The notes under the pieces were generated by a model. The model searched no databases and was not told the DNA's origin. It was given only the letters and a program-made list of their open reading frames with translations. From Marinomonas profundimaris (GTDB lineage: Bacteria; Pseudomonadota; Gammaproteobacteria; Pseudomonadales; Marinomonadaceae), in the NCBI RefSeq assembly GCF_000508165.1, contig NZ_AYOZ01000005.1, positions 1 through 64,000 on the forward strand: a stretch of 64,000 nt of DNA, written 5' to 3'. The position numbers were made by a program, and so were the translations under genes. Positions 27,076 to 37,002 of this stretch are shown piece after piece; position 1 is the first letter of the stretch; the number at the start of each line of letters is the position of its first letter.

Positions 27076-27548
27076 TGAAACCGATTCTAGTTTTTTTTCT
27101 TACCTTGTTAACCGCCTTAATGCTTGAGGCAGTTCCGTTCCCTGAAGAATTGGTTTGGTTTCGTCCGGAATGGGCTTTACTGGTTATTTTATACTGGGTA
27201 ATTGCTTTGCCATTTAGGGTCGGTGTTGGTTTAGCGTGGTTTTTGGGGTTGATGATTGATTTATTACAGGGTGGGATTATAGGTCAGCATTCTCTTACTT
27301 ATGTCATAATCGCTTATGCCTGTGCCGTATTTTACAAGCGTTTGAGAATGTACCATCGCTGGCAGCAAGGCTTTTTTGTTTGCTTGTTGGTCAGCATGAA
27401 TCAGTTAATTGATTTCTGGGTTGATCATTACCTTGGGCATGCAGAGCCAACATTAATGATTTTTATGCCGGCTGTTATGACGGGGTTGTTATGGCCTTGG
27501 TCTTTTATTATTTTGCGCAGTGTGCGCCGTATTTACGCTATCCATTAG
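27075..27548 (+). CDS. mreD: Rod shape-determining protein MreD
   Basis: A 157-residue inner-membrane protein with about five helices, part of the elongasome. It has the family outline LEAVPFPEELVWFRPEWALLVILYWVIALP near the N-terminus and GLMIDLLQGGIIGQHSLTYVIIAY in the middle. Its ATG overlaps the mreC TAA by one base (TAATG), typical of coupled expression. Confidence 0.95.
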   Translation: MKPILVFFLTLLTALMLEAVPFPEELVWFRPEWALLVILYWVIALPFRVGVGLAWFLGLMIDLLQGGIIGQHSLTYVIIAYACAVFYKRLRMYHRWQQGFFVCLLVSMNQLIDFWVDHYLGHAEPTLMIFMPAVMTGLLWPWSFIILRSVRRIYAIH

Positions 27549-27569
27549 GTCGTTTGATAGGGAAAGTTT

Positions 27570-28178
27570 ATGCTTATTTTGGCTTCAGCCTCGCCGAGAA
27601 GAAAGGAACTCCTTAGTCTCTTGGTGAGAGAGTTTGAAGTGTTACCTGCCGACATTGATGAAACACCTAAGAGTCAAGAGAGTGCGAACGATTATGTTGT
27701 TCGTATGGCTATAGAAAAAGCACAGGCTGCGGCTGAAAAGTATAAGCAACAATCGAATGCGAATGTATCGGCTATTTTTATTGCTTCAGATACGAGTGTT
27801 ATTGTTGACGGGCAGATTTTAGGTAAGCCTAGCTCTCTTGAGGATTCACAATCTATGCTAAGGCTGCTCTCTGGCCGTTCCCACCAAGTTGTTACCTCTC
27901 TTTGTTTTTTTAATGTAAAAAATGCACACCTTGCAACGAAACTTGTTATCAGTGATGTTCTGTTTCGTGCTATTTCAAATGTTGAAATAGAGCAGTATTG
28001 GAAGACGGGTGAGCCTCAAGATAAGGCGGGTTCATATGCTATTCAAGGGCTAGGTTCTGTTTTTGTTCAGTCTATGTCTGGTTCTTACTCCGCTGTTGTT
28101 GGTTTGCCATTATATGAGACAGCACAATTACTTGCCCAATTTGGAATCCATTCGCTAGAGGATATGTCCCATGAGTGA
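27570..28178 (+). CDS. maf: Maf-family nucleotide pyrophosphatase (YhdE-like)
   Basis: A 202-residue house-cleaning enzyme that hydrolyses dTTP, UTP and modified forms to the monophosphate. The phosphate loop ASASPRRKELL at the N-terminus, catalytic ASDTSV and KAGSYAIQGLGSVF are clear. Its place between mreD and rng matches E. coli yhdE. An insert of about ten residues near 55-65 (EKYKQQSNANVS) is slightly longer than usual. It overlaps rng by 8 bp. Confidence 0.93.
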   Translation: MLILASASPRRKELLSLLVREFEVLPADIDETPKSQESANDYVVRMAIEKAQAAAEKYKQQSNANVSAIFIASDTSVIVDGQILGKPSSLEDSQSMLRLLSGRSHQVVTSLCFFNVKNAHLATKLVISDVLFRAISNVEIEQYWKTGEPQDKAGSYAIQGLGSVFVQSMSGSYSAVVGLPLYETAQLLAQFGIHSLEDMSHE

Positions 28179-29625
28179 AGACGTACTTATTAATGTCACC
28201 CCAATGGAGATTCGTGTTGCTCTAGTTGAAAACGGGGTATTGCAGGAAGTTTACATTGAGCGCGCAAGCCGTAAAGGTATTGTAGGTAATATATATCAGG
28301 GTAAAGTCGTTCGAGTTTTACCTGGTATGCAAGCGGCGTTTGTTGATATTGGCCTGGAAAGGGCAGCGTTTATTCATGTGTCTGAGGTAGTGGATCGTGA
28401 TGCGGTTAATCCAAGTGATCAAATCGGTGATTATTTGCGTGAAGGGCAATCGCTTGTGGTCCAGGTGACAAAGGATCCTATTAGCTCTAAAGGTGCTCGG
28501 TTAACAACGCATCTATCAATTCCATCTCGCTATTTGGTTTATATGCCGGATCAGGCGCATGTTGGCGTGAGTCAAAGAATTGAAGATGAGGTAGAGCGAG
28601 AGCGTCTTAAGTCGCTGGTTTCAGAAGCATTAACCGATGCGGATGAAAATAGTGGTTATATATTAAGAACCGCCGCTGAACGGGCTGGCGAAGAAGAAAT
28701 ACTGGCAGACATTAAGTTTCTGACGAGGCTTTGGCAGTCTGTAAAGCGTCGAATGCAAAATGCGAAAGCGCCGTCTGTTATTTATGATGATCTTCCTTTG
28801 CATTTGCGTACGATGCGGGACTTGGTAGGGCTAACCACCGAGAAAATTCGTATTGATTCCAAAGAAAACTACGCAAAGCTTCGTGCGTTTGCAGACGACT
28901 TTATTCCCGAGTTAAAAGACAGGATTGAGTATTATCCTGGTGAACGCCCCATCTTTGATTTATACAGTGTAGAAGATGAAATTCATAAAGCGCTAGACCG
29001 CAAAGTGCAGTTGAAGTCGGGTGGTTATTTACTGGTTGAACAAACTGAGTCGATGACGACGATCGATGTTAATACTGGTGCTTTCGTTGGCAGTCGAAAT
29101 TTAGAAGAAACGATTTACAAGACCAACCTTGAGGCTGCAACGGCAATTGGTCGACAGCTCAGATTAAGAAATCTGGGTGGCATTATTATCATCGATTTCA
29201 TCGACATGGAAGACGAAGAGCATAAGCGTCAAGTGTTGCGAATGCTTGAAAAAATATTGGACTTGGATCACGCGAAGACAAAAATCACCGGCGTCTCTGA
29301 GCTTGGTCTAGTAGAGATGACAAGAAAGAGAACGCGTGAAAGCCTTGGTCAGACGCTGTGCGAACCTTGTCGTTCCTGTCGTGGCAGTGGGTTAGTGAAA
29401 ACGCCAGAGACAGTGTGTTACGAGGTTTTTCGTGAGATTTTAAGGGCTGACCGAGCATATGACTCGCAAACCTATACTGTTTTAGCAGCGAGTTCCGTGG
29501 TTGAGCGCTTCCATGACGAGGAAAGTGTCGCTGTAGCGGAATTGGAAGCGTTTATTGGTAAGGCAATTCGTTTTCAAGTTGATTCTGTCTATACGCAAGA
29601 TCAATATGATGTTGTTCTTAGATAG
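28171..29625 (+). CDS. rng: Ribonuclease G
   Basis: A 484-residue endoribonuclease of the RNase E/G family, involved in 16S rRNA 5' maturation and mRNA decay. The S1 domain covers about 37-125 (GNIYQGKVVRVLPGMQAAFVDIG). The DNase I-like catalytic Asp residues lie in TIDVNTGAFVG and IIDFIDME. The zinc link is CEPCRSCRGSG (about 404-414). It lacks the long C-terminal tail of RNase E, and its genomic place also fits Rng. Confidence 0.96.
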   Translation: MSEDVLINVTPMEIRVALVENGVLQEVYIERASRKGIVGNIYQGKVVRVLPGMQAAFVDIGLERAAFIHVSEVVDRDAVNPSDQIGDYLREGQSLVVQVTKDPISSKGARLTTHLSIPSRYLVYMPDQAHVGVSQRIEDEVERERLKSLVSEALTDADENSGYILRTAAERAGEEEILADIKFLTRLWQSVKRRMQNAKAPSVIYDDLPLHLRTMRDLVGLTTEKIRIDSKENYAKLRAFADDFIPELKDRIEYYPGERPIFDLYSVEDEIHKALDRKVQLKSGGYLLVEQTESMTTIDVNTGAFVGSRNLEETIYKTNLEAATAIGRQLRLRNLGGIIIIDFIDMEDEEHKRQVLRMLEKILDLDHAKTKITGVSELGLVEMTRKRTRESLGQTLCEPCRSCRGSGLVKTPETVCYEVFREILRADRAYDSQTYTVLAASSVVERFHDEESVAVAELEAFIGKAIRFQVDSVYTQDQYDVVLR

Positions 29626-29642
29626 CCATAAAAGGCCTTAAC

Positions 29643-32600
29643 ATGCGTTGGTTATTGCGTAAATTGATCCTAATTCTTTTCTGGGGAACGATTGTTTTCA
29701 CGGCACTTCTTGCTGTATTTTCAGTCAGTGTTAGGCAATTGTTGCCTTACCTAGACCATTATCGACCTCAGATAGAGAATAATTTACAGCAAATAACCGG
29801 TTACCCGATTACCTTGGGTGAGATAGATGGTCGTCTAGAAGGCATCGATCCTACGGTTTCTGTCAGTGATTTTAAGTTGCTTGTTAATGGCCAGTCTGCG
29901 ATATCCATAAATGAAATGCGCATTCGGTTAGACCTCGTTAAATCGCTTCTAAGCTTAAGTCCTCAATTTACCTATATACGCTTTGTTCGTCCAACAATAG
30001 CCTTGCAAGAAAGTAATGGGCAGTGGCGATTAAATGGTGCGGCGCCTTCGCGAAATGTCCGTAACGATGTAGGTGTTGAGCGTGTCTTGGATTATTTGTC
30101 AGCGCAAAGAAACTTTTCTATTTTTGATGCCAAGCTTGAGGTAAGTAGTGTTCAGCTTGGTGAGCATGTTATACGAATTCCGCATGTCTATATTTTTCAA
30201 AAAGCCTTTGAGTCCTTACTTAGTTCTACATTGTATTTGGATGACTACAAATCCCCCTTTCAAGTAAATGCCCGAATTGATGAAACCCGTAGTCTATTAG
30301 GGAATTATCGAGTCAAAGCGTCCATTCAAGCACCCTTAATTTCATTGCCCTTAAAAACACTGCTTACTGAGGGGGCTTATTCTTTGTCGTCAGTGGAGTT
30401 TGGCGGCAATGTTTGGTTGGATGCGATAATTGGTAAAGAGTTGGAGGTTCGTACGGAAGAGGCAAGTGTGAATGTCGCTTTTAACGATGGGCAGGTTTAT
30501 AGCGCAACTTCGTCAATTAAATTCCGTTATTCTCAAAAAAAGCCCAGCGTCCGAATGGATGTGTATGGCATGCGTGTCAAAGATAAGGCCGATGTTGTGT
30601 CTTCAGCTACAGATTGGTCATTTGATTGGTCGTCTGTGTCGAATCGATCCAATCTTAGTTTTAATCAGGTCGATCTTGGCTTGGCGAATGCGATATCAGC
30701 CCATTTTATACCTGAAGAAACCAATGCCGCGAAAATATTACATGGACTGAAACCGAAGGGGGTCGCGAGGAATGGGTCACTTAGAGTGTGGCGCGAAGAT
30801 GAGGCCCTGGCGTTTCAATTTTTAAGTAACCTTCAGGGGGCTTCTGTTCAGGCGTATAACGGTATTCCTAGCGCAAATAACGTTAATGCTGTTTTTAGCT
30901 TGTCAGACGACAGTGGTTATATTGATTTTCGTGGCAAGGATAGCGAAATTGGGTTTGAGACGATTTACGATGAGTCGTGGCGTACAGATACGCTGTCTGG
31001 GTATGTGAGCTGGCAGAAGTTACAAGATGTATTTCTGGTTAGCGGGAAGGATTTGTCAGTTCAGCGCAATGGGGCTGATGTCGATGGTGGATTTCGATTG
31101 GAGGTTCGCACTGATGAGCCAGATTGGATATCGTTAGATTTGCATGGGCGAAACCTGTCTGTTGCGGATCGATTAACCTACTTGCCTCCCGAAGCCCTTA
31201 GTCATGATTTGAGGTCCTGGATTCAAACGGCTTTTAGTGATTCGTCTGACGGGCGAATAGATTCTGCTGATGTGCTTGTGCAAAGTGCATTGTCAGAGGG
31301 CGCGGTACCGCGTGTTAGAGTGCAGATGTTGGTAAGTGATGTGAATGTCGCGTTTGATAAAAATTGGCCGGCAGCAACGAAGGTTAATGGTGTTTTTGAA
31401 TATGATGAGCTTGGTGTTTCTGTTCAAATCGATTCTGCCTTTTTATTAGACTTACCGGTAAGGGGGTTGTCTCTTACTGTGCCTGTTATAAATGGCTCTG
31501 CGGACTGGTTAAACCTGAAAGGGGCAGTCAGTGGGAAATCTTCTGTAATCGTATCTACACTTCGAGAGACGCCTCTGGCGGACTCTGTATTAAAGCCTTT
31601 TGCTAATTGGCAGTTGGAGGGGGCAGTTAAAGGTGATTTTGATGTTGCCATACCTTTTTCTGGAGACGCAGAACCTAAAGTGCGCTTAGGGTTGTCTTTT
31701 AAAAATAACCAATTACTGATTAAAGACATCGATCTGATGTCCCAAATTCAAAGTGGTAATTTGAATTACAGTTCAGCCGATGGCATCACCAATTCAGTAT
31801 TTGGTATTAAGGTCTTGGGTGGTGCGTCGCATCTTGAATTATCTTCTAATGTCTCGTCGGGCGGTGATTTTGCAGTTGTTGGTGATATCTCTGGCGTGGT
31901 TGATGTGGCTGAAGTGGCTGCCTGGCATAAATTACCTGATGCTGCAATTAAAGCGCTCTCTGGTAAGTCTTCCTTTACCGCAAAACTGCTGGTTAATCAG
32001 TCTCAAGATGGTCAAATAGATTTAACGATAAATAGTGACTTAACCGGTGTTCGCATTGATTTGCCTGAACCATTGGGGAAAACAGCGGAAGAGACGAGTC
32101 CGTTGCAAATGAAAGTAATGGGTCATGAAAGGGATTTGGTTATTGATGTGGACTATGCTTCCTTATCTAAGGCGAGGATTCTTCTGCAGGGTGGGTCGTT
32201 TGTCGGTGGCGAACTTGTGTTGGGGGCGAATAGTCAGGCTCTAAGTTCTAGTATTCCAAAAGGTTTGGTATTAACGGGGGATTTTGACCGTTTTTACGTT
32301 CAAGATTGGCTTGCTGCGATTGCAGGCTTATCTGAGGGTGAGGGAAAATCCTCTGAGGCAGTTGATATTCCGGAGTTGCCAAAATGGCTGGCTCGGGTGG
32401 ATTTAATTGTCGATGAAGTTGTGGTTAATCCCAATAATACGTGGCATAACTTTAAAGTGGGCTATAACTCAGCGAATGATAGATCACTCTTCGTGAGCTC
32501 CGACGAAATGAATTTTTCCTTGTTAAATAAAGATGGTATTCCAAATCTTCATTTTGGTTTTTTGAGTTGGCATACTGCTTCAACAGACGCTTCTGAAAAT

Positions 32601-33467
32601 GGCTCTAATACACCACCTATTTCTGCTAAACAAATTCCGAATATGTTGCTTTCGGTTGATCAGCTTTACTTTAATCAGAAACCTTATGGTGATTGGCAGT
32701 TAAGTATTTCACGGGAAGGTGGCAGAGTAAGGGTTGATCCTATTTCGTCGAAATTAAAAACGGGTAAATTTAAAGGGTCCTTATTTTGGCAGGATGAAGG
32801 TGATCGTTCTGGTGTTGAGCTGGTTATTGCGGCAAATGGGCAGGATCTTGCTGAGTTAACGGGTAAGTTTTCGAATGACGCTTTTGTCTCTTCAAAAAAA
32901 TATAAAATTGATGTCGCATTGAGTTGGAAAGGGCATCCTTTTTACTTTGATCGTGAATCTGTTTCAGGGCGGATCATTTTTTCTGCTGAAGATGGTAATT
33001 TTCGCAAGGTTGAGGAATTACCTGCGTTCCTAAAAGTTCTGGGTATTTTCAATATTGGAGCGCTTAGTCGCAGGCTGTCCCTAGATTTTTCAGATGTTTA
33101 TAAACCTGGTCTAACCTACGATGAATTTAGTGGTTCGCTGTCTTTGGATAAGGGAATACTAAAAACGATTGCGCCTATTTCTATTATTTCACCAACTGCA
33201 GAGCTGGCTGTGGAAGGGGAGGCAAATATCGTGAATGAAACCTTAGATGAGAAATTGACAGCGACATTCCCTTTGACAGGGGCGCTTCCTTTGGCTGGCT
33301 TGCTCTGGGGAACGCCGCAGTTGGCGGGGTTGTTGTTTATCACCGATAAACTTATTGGTGACCAGCTTTCAAAAGTGACCAGTGTCCAATACAAGGTAGA
33401 AGGCTCATTTAACGAACCAACGATAACCCCCATTAAGTACAAGCCAATGAAGAGGGATGATAAATGA
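29643..33467 (+). CDS. yhdP: YhdP-family AsmA-like envelope protein
   Basis: A 1274-residue protein with one N-terminal TM helix (about 8-30) and a very long beta-rich periplasmic body (DUF3971/AsmA-like C-terminal region). The family forms a bridge between inner and outer membranes that carries phospholipid; E. coli relatives are TamB and YdbH. The C-terminal end TFPLTGALPLAGLLWGTPQLAGLL is typical of YhdP. The order rng-yhdP is conserved in gammaproteobacteria. It overlaps the next gene by 4 bp. Confidence 0.93.
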   Translation: MRWLLRKLILILFWGTIVFTALLAVFSVSVRQLLPYLDHYRPQIENNLQQITGYPITLGEIDGRLEGIDPTVSVSDFKLLVNGQSAISINEMRIRLDLVKSLLSLSPQFTYIRFVRPTIALQESNGQWRLNGAAPSRNVRNDVGVERVLDYLSAQRNFSIFDAKLEVSSVQLGEHVIRIPHVYIFQKAFESLLSSTLYLDDYKSPFQVNARIDETRSLLGNYRVKASIQAPLISLPLKTLLTEGAYSLSSVEFGGNVWLDAIIGKELEVRTEEASVNVAFNDGQVYSATSSIKFRYSQKKPSVRMDVYGMRVKDKADVVSSATDWSFDWSSVSNRSNLSFNQVDLGLANAISAHFIPEETNAAKILHGLKPKGVARNGSLRVWREDEALAFQFLSNLQGASVQAYNGIPSANNVNAVFSLSDDSGYIDFRGKDSEIGFETIYDESWRTDTLSGYVSWQKLQDVFLVSGKDLSVQRNGADVDGGFRLEVRTDEPDWISLDLHGRNLSVADRLTYLPPEALSHDLRSWIQTAFSDSSDGRIDSADVLVQSALSEGAVPRVRVQMLVSDVNVAFDKNWPAATKVNGVFEYDELGVSVQIDSAFLLDLPVRGLSLTVPVINGSADWLNLKGAVSGKSSVIVSTLRETPLADSVLKPFANWQLEGAVKGDFDVAIPFSGDAEPKVRLGLSFKNNQLLIKDIDLMSQIQSGNLNYSSADGITNSVFGIKVLGGASHLELSSNVSSGGDFAVVGDISGVVDVAEVAAWHKLPDAAIKALSGKSSFTAKLLVNQSQDGQIDLTINSDLTGVRIDLPEPLGKTAEETSPLQMKVMGHERDLVIDVDYASLSKARILLQGGSFVGGELVLGANSQALSSSIPKGLVLTGDFDRFYVQDWLAAIAGLSEGEGKSSEAVDIPELPKWLARVDLIVDEVVVNPNNTWHNFKVGYNSANDRSLFVSSDEMNFSLLNKDGIPNLHFGFLSWHTASTDASENGSNTPPISAKQIPNMLLSVDQLYFNQKPYGDWQLSISREGGRVRVDPISSKLKTGKFKGSLFWQDEGDRSGVELVIAANGQDLAELTGKFSNDAFVSSKKYKIDVALSWKGHPFYFDRESVSGRIIFSAEDGNFRKVEELPAFLKVLGIFNIGALSRRLSLDFSDVYKPGLTYDEFSGSLSLDKGILKTIAPISIISPTAELAVEGEANIVNETLDEKLTATFPLTGALPLAGLLWGTPQLAGLLFITDKLIGDQLSKVTSVQYKVEGSFNEPTITPIKYKPMKRDDK

Positions 33468-34297
33468 CGCAGGCGCTTTGTGTGGCAGCGGTTCAGTTAA
33501 CCAGTACTCGGCATTGGCAGCAGAACTTGCTTGAAGTTAAGCGGCTTGTTGCGCTCGCGGTAAACGATGGCGCTCGTTTGGTTGTGTTGCCTGAAAATGT
33601 TTTTTTGTTTGATGGCAAAGGAATGCGACGCTTAGCGGAATCAACAGGGCAAGAAATCTTGCTTGATGAAATTTGTGCGCTAGCAAAAAAATACGCCATT
33701 TTTCTTGTGGTTGGTTCTCACCCTTCTCTTTGTTCGCCCAATGGTGATGTGGTTGCGAATGGTCGCGTGAGGCAGACGTGTTGGGTGATTGATCCTGATG
33801 GCTGTTTTCTGGAACGCTATGACAAAATTCATCTATTTGATGTATTGGTTGATGATAAGGCGGCTTCTTATCAAGAATCTAGCTTTATTGAGGAAGGTGA
33901 GTTGGCGGTTAAAGTTGTTGATATTGATGGCTTTAAGGTTGGATTGAGCATTTGTTACGATGTGAGGTTTCCTGAATTATACAGAGCATTAACTCAGAAA
34001 GGGGCTGAGGTTTTGCTGGTGCCAGCGGCATTTACATATGTTACCGGTAAGGCTCACTGGAATGTATTATTGTCTGCGAGGGCGATCGAGAATCAGTGTT
34101 ACGTGCTCGGCGTAAATCAATGTGGTTGGCATAATGAAACTCGACAGACTTATGGTCATAGCGCTTTATATTCTCCAATGGGGGAGTGCTTAGCTAGCTT
34201 GGGAGAAGAGCCGGGTTATTTTATTTTTCATATTACCAAGCAGCCGCTAGAGTGCTTTCGGCATAAAATGCCGTGTCTTTCTCATCGTCGGTTCTAA
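33464..34297 (+). CDS. Carbon-nitrogen hydrolase (nitrilase superfamily, Nit-like)
   Basis: A 277-residue hydrolase with the Glu-Lys-Cys triad visible: Glu in VLPENVFLF, Lys in YDKIHLFDV and Cys in GLSICYDVRFPELYR. The last two are the pattern of Nit1/Nit2 enzymes, which hydrolyse deaminated glutathione or omega-amides. The order yhdP-nit is the one found in Pseudomonas. The start overlaps the yhdP stop (ATGA), so the two are coupled. The substrate assignment is by family only. Confidence 0.93.
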   Translation: MTQALCVAAVQLTSTRHWQQNLLEVKRLVALAVNDGARLVVLPENVFLFDGKGMRRLAESTGQEILLDEICALAKKYAIFLVVGSHPSLCSPNGDVVANGRVRQTCWVIDPDGCFLERYDKIHLFDVLVDDKAASYQESSFIEEGELAVKVVDIDGFKVGLSICYDVRFPELYRALTQKGAEVLLVPAAFTYVTGKAHWNVLLSARAIENQCYVLGVNQCGWHNETRQTYGHSALYSPMGECLASLGEEPGYFIFHITKQPLECFRHKMPCLSHRRF

Positions 34298-34298
34298 T

Positions 34299-34333
34299 AA
34301 AAAAGCCTCAGTGCAATCTGCAGCTGAGGCCTT
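34299..34333. terminator. Terminator between nit and darP
   Basis: Stem GCCTCAG (34305-34311) / CTGAGGC (34324-34330). On the minus strand it is followed by a run of six T, so it ends darP; on the plus strand the tail is CTTATGG, which is weak. Confidence 0.8.
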
Positions 34334-34364
34334 ATGGATTATCAAAGTGCAATGTTACTTGGTA

Positions 34365-34901
34365 TTACTCTTTTAGTCCGAGACGTTTTTCTTCTACATC
34401 GCGCAAAAGGCGAAACAGTTTTTTGCGGTTAGTTGTATTGCCTTCTTGTGACACTTCTTTTTGAGACTGGCGAATAAGTTGTCTTAGTAACTGAATCTCT
34501 TCAACATTCGGGTTTTCTTCTAAATATTGAGACAATACTTCTTTGCTGTTTTCACCAATTAGGGCATCTCGTTTCACTTCAAGCTGATGAAAAAGTTTGT
34601 TGTAAGCCGCTGAAGTGGAGTCAAATAGTGCAACGCGCTGAGCGATGGCTTCATGGTCTTCTGTACGCATCACTTTACCGATGTATTGAAGGTGGCGTCT
34701 CATGGCTTCGTGCTTTTTAATTCTATCGGCTTCCGCAATCGCTTCACGCAAAGTCTCTGACATCTCAACTTTTTTAAGCTGGTTCTTACTGAGCGCTAAT
34801 AGCTTTTTTCCAAGATCTTGTAAGGCTTCCACTTCACGCTTGATTTGTGTTTTGCTTTTAGGGATGTCTTCTTCATTATCAAATTGATCAAAGTCTGTCA
34901 T
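34365..34901 (-). CDS. darP: Ribosome biogenesis factor DarP (YjgA, DUF615)
   Basis: A 178-residue, highly charged helical protein that associates with late 50S particles. The family pattern PKSKTQIKREVEALQDLGKKLLALS near the N-terminus and RRHLQYIGKVMR in the middle are diagnostic. It lies 6 bp after mgtE on the minus strand. In Pseudomonas, tldD and pmbA neighbour this gene; they are not here. Confidence 0.94.
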   Translation of the reverse strand: MTDFDQFDNEEDIPKSKTQIKREVEALQDLGKKLLALSKNQLKKVEMSETLREAIAEADRIKKHEAMRRHLQYIGKVMRTEDHEAIAQRVALFDSTSAAYNKLFHQLEVKRDALIGENSKEVLSQYLEENPNVEEIQLLRQLIRQSQKEVSQEGNTTNRKKLFRLLRDVEEKRLGLKE

Positions 34902-34907
34902 GGGAAC

Positions 34908-36266
34908 CTATATTAGAAAAATGGTAGCGAGACCGAGGAAGGAAAGAAACCCAACCACATCGGTCACGGTGGTCAAAATAACACTGCCAGCAAGAGCCGG
35001 GTCAATTCCGAATCTTTTCAGCATAATTGGCAGAAGTGTACCAGTGGTAGCGGCAAATAGCAGGTTAATTATGGTTGCGCTCGCAATAATATAGGCAATT
35101 TTAATGTTGTCAAACCAAAGCGCGGTTAATGCGGCAATGACGGTCGCCCAAAGGATGCCATTAAGGAGTCCAACTATAATCTCCCTGTTCAAGAGCCATC
35201 GGGTGTTTGCGGAGCCAATTTGATTTAGTGCGATACCGCGTATGACAAGTGTTAATACTTGAGATCCGGCAATCCCCCCCATACTGGCGACAATCGGCAT
35301 GAGTATGGCTAGTGCCACGACTTGGTCTAATGTGTTCTGAAAGAGTCCTATCACGTATGAGGCAATAAAAGCGGTGATGAGGTTAATCCCAAGCCAAACG
35401 GCGCGTCTTTTTGTCGTTTGCATGATGGGGGAGAAGGTGTCCTCATCATCGTCAAGGCCTGCCATGCTCAGCATGGAGTGTTCGGCTTCGTCTCGGATAA
35501 CATCTACGACGTCATCAATGGTAATGCGACCGAGTAATTTTTTGGTAGTATCATCAATGACAGGTGCAGACACAAGGTCCATTTTTTCAAAGAGCTGAGC
35601 GACTTCGCTGGCAGGTGTTTCGGCATGAATAACGGTAAATTCAGTTTCCATGATGTCACGAACGGTGTCGTTGATGTCTGAAACTAAAAGTTTGGTAAGG
35701 GGAAGTGTTCCTAACAGTCGGTCTGAGCGGCTGACAACCAGTAAGCTGTCTGTCATATCCGGTAGTTTTGAATGTCTGCGTAAATAACGAAAAACAATGT
35801 CGACAGTGATGTTCGGACGGATGGTGATTGTGTCCGTATTCATCAAACCACCGGCGGAATCTTCCGAATAGCTTAATAGTGCTTCCACTCGCATTCTGTC
35901 TTGCGAGCTCATGGAAGCTAGAACTTCTGTTACGACTTTTTCTGGTAAGTGTTGTAATAAATCGGCTAAGTCATCACTTTCGAAATGTTCGGATACGGCG
36001 ATAAGTCGCTCTGTATCCATATTTTTCATGAATTGAACGCCGATGTCTTCGCTTAGATATTGTAATACTTCGCCTTCATTTTTGTCCTCTATTAGCTCCC
36101 AGAGCAATTTACGCTCTTTGGGAGGTGAGGACTCTAATAGTCTGGCAACGTCCTGCGCTGGCAATGCCCCGTTAAGTAAATAACGGGTTTGCATTGTGGC
36201 GCCGGATTCAAGAGATTCGGTGACCGTTTTGAGGTGATTGAGAGTGGTTTTCTCTGACATTGACAT
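34908..36266 (-). CDS. mgtE: Magnesium transporter MgtE
   Basis: About 452 residues from ATG 36266 (ATG 36260 is equally possible; a TTG at 36290 would overlap ptsO by 17 bp). The N-terminal MgtE domain (about 30-130) is followed by two CBS domains (about 130-255), which sense cytosolic Mg2+, and a five-helix pore (about 275-450). The pore has PIVASMGGIAGSQVLTLVIRG and a C-terminal DPALAGSVILTTVTDVVGFLSFLG. It is the usual full-length form, placed right after ptsO. Confidence 0.93.
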   Translation of the reverse strand: MSMSEKTTLNHLKTVTESLESGATMQTRYLLNGALPAQDVARLLESSPPKERKLLWELIEDKNEGEVLQYLSEDIGVQFMKNMDTERLIAVSEHFESDDLADLLQHLPEKVVTEVLASMSSQDRMRVEALLSYSEDSAGGLMNTDTITIRPNITVDIVFRYLRRHSKLPDMTDSLLVVSRSDRLLGTLPLTKLLVSDINDTVRDIMETEFTVIHAETPASEVAQLFEKMDLVSAPVIDDTTKKLLGRITIDDVVDVIRDEAEHSMLSMAGLDDDEDTFSPIMQTTKRRAVWLGINLITAFIASYVIGLFQNTLDQVVALAILMPIVASMGGIAGSQVLTLVIRGIALNQIGSANTRWLLNREIIVGLLNGILWATVIAALTALWFDNIKIAYIIASATIINLLFAATTGTLLPIMLKRFGIDPALAGSVILTTVTDVVGFLSFLGLATIFLI

Positions 36267-36273
36267 TGTCGGG

Positions 36274-36543
36274 TTACTCGTCTTCACCAAAACGATTGTT
36301 AATTAACGCTATGATTGCTTTGATGGCTTCACTTTCATCGTCACCATTTGTCTTGACGCGAATTTCTGTGCCTTTGCCTGCCGCCAGCATCATCATTGCC
36401 ATAATGCTTTTTCCGTCAACATTGCGACCATCTTTTTCGATGGTTATATCGCATGAAAATCGAGAGGTAGTCTCAACCAGTTTGCCCGCAGCGCGAGCAT
36501 GCAAGCCAAGTTTGTTTATGATTGTGATGGACTCTTCCTGCAT
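36274..36543 (-). CDS. ptsO: Nitrogen-PTS phosphocarrier NPr (HPr family)
   Basis: An 89-residue HPr-fold protein that passes phosphate to PtsN. The acceptor is His15 in KLGLHARAAGK; Ser46 sits in the regulatory-site position (GKSIMAMMML). The gene follows ptsN by 9 bp. In enterics rapZ lies between the two; it is absent here. Confidence 0.94.
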   Translation of the reverse strand: MQEESITIINKLGLHARAAGKLVETTSRFSCDITIEKDGRNVDGKSIMAMMMLAAGKGTEIRVKTNGDDESEAIKAIIALINNRFGEDE

Positions 36544-36552
36544 GCTTTTTTC

Positions 36553-37002
36553 CTATAATAATGAGTCAAAAATATTGAACAGCTCTTCATTGCTTTGCGC
36601 TGTTCGCAGTTTGTCTAATGACTCTGGTGACTGAGCGAGTTCGGCAATCTGTGCCAATGATGCAAGGTGTTGGTCGCACTCATTCGGAGGAACGATTAAC
36701 GCAAAGATCAGGTCAACGGCTCTTCTATCGATTGAGTCAAAATCGATTGGTGTTTGTAATGACATGACGACAATGGCGGTATGGTTTGCAGATTCAAGAC
36801 GGCAGTGCGGAATGGCGATGCCATTTCCTATGCCTGTGCTCCCCAGTTTTTCTCGTCCCAATAGCGCTTCGTAAACCGCTTCGTTATCACAATGGAGTCG
36901 ATTTGATGCAACTTCAGCAATGCTTTCTAGAACACGTTTTTTACTAACAATATCTTGCTTCGCCAGAACGAGCTCAGCTTTTAATAGTGATTTCAAGGAC
37001 AT
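36553..37002 (-). CDS. ptsN: Nitrogen-PTS EIIA component PtsN
   Basis: A 149-residue EIIA(Ntr) protein. Its phosphorylation site is His66 in GNGIAIPHCRLE. It is a regulator of nitrogen, potassium and envelope stress functions, not a sugar transporter. It starts 16 bp after rpoN, with no room for the hpf gene usually found there. Confidence 0.94.
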   Translation of the reverse strand: MSLKSLLKAELVLAKQDIVSKKRVLESIAEVASNRLHCDNEAVYEALLGREKLGSTGIGNGIAIPHCRLESANHTAIVVMSLQTPIDFDSIDRRAVDLIFALIVPPNECDQHLASLAQIAELAQSPESLDKLRTAQSNEELFNIFDSLL

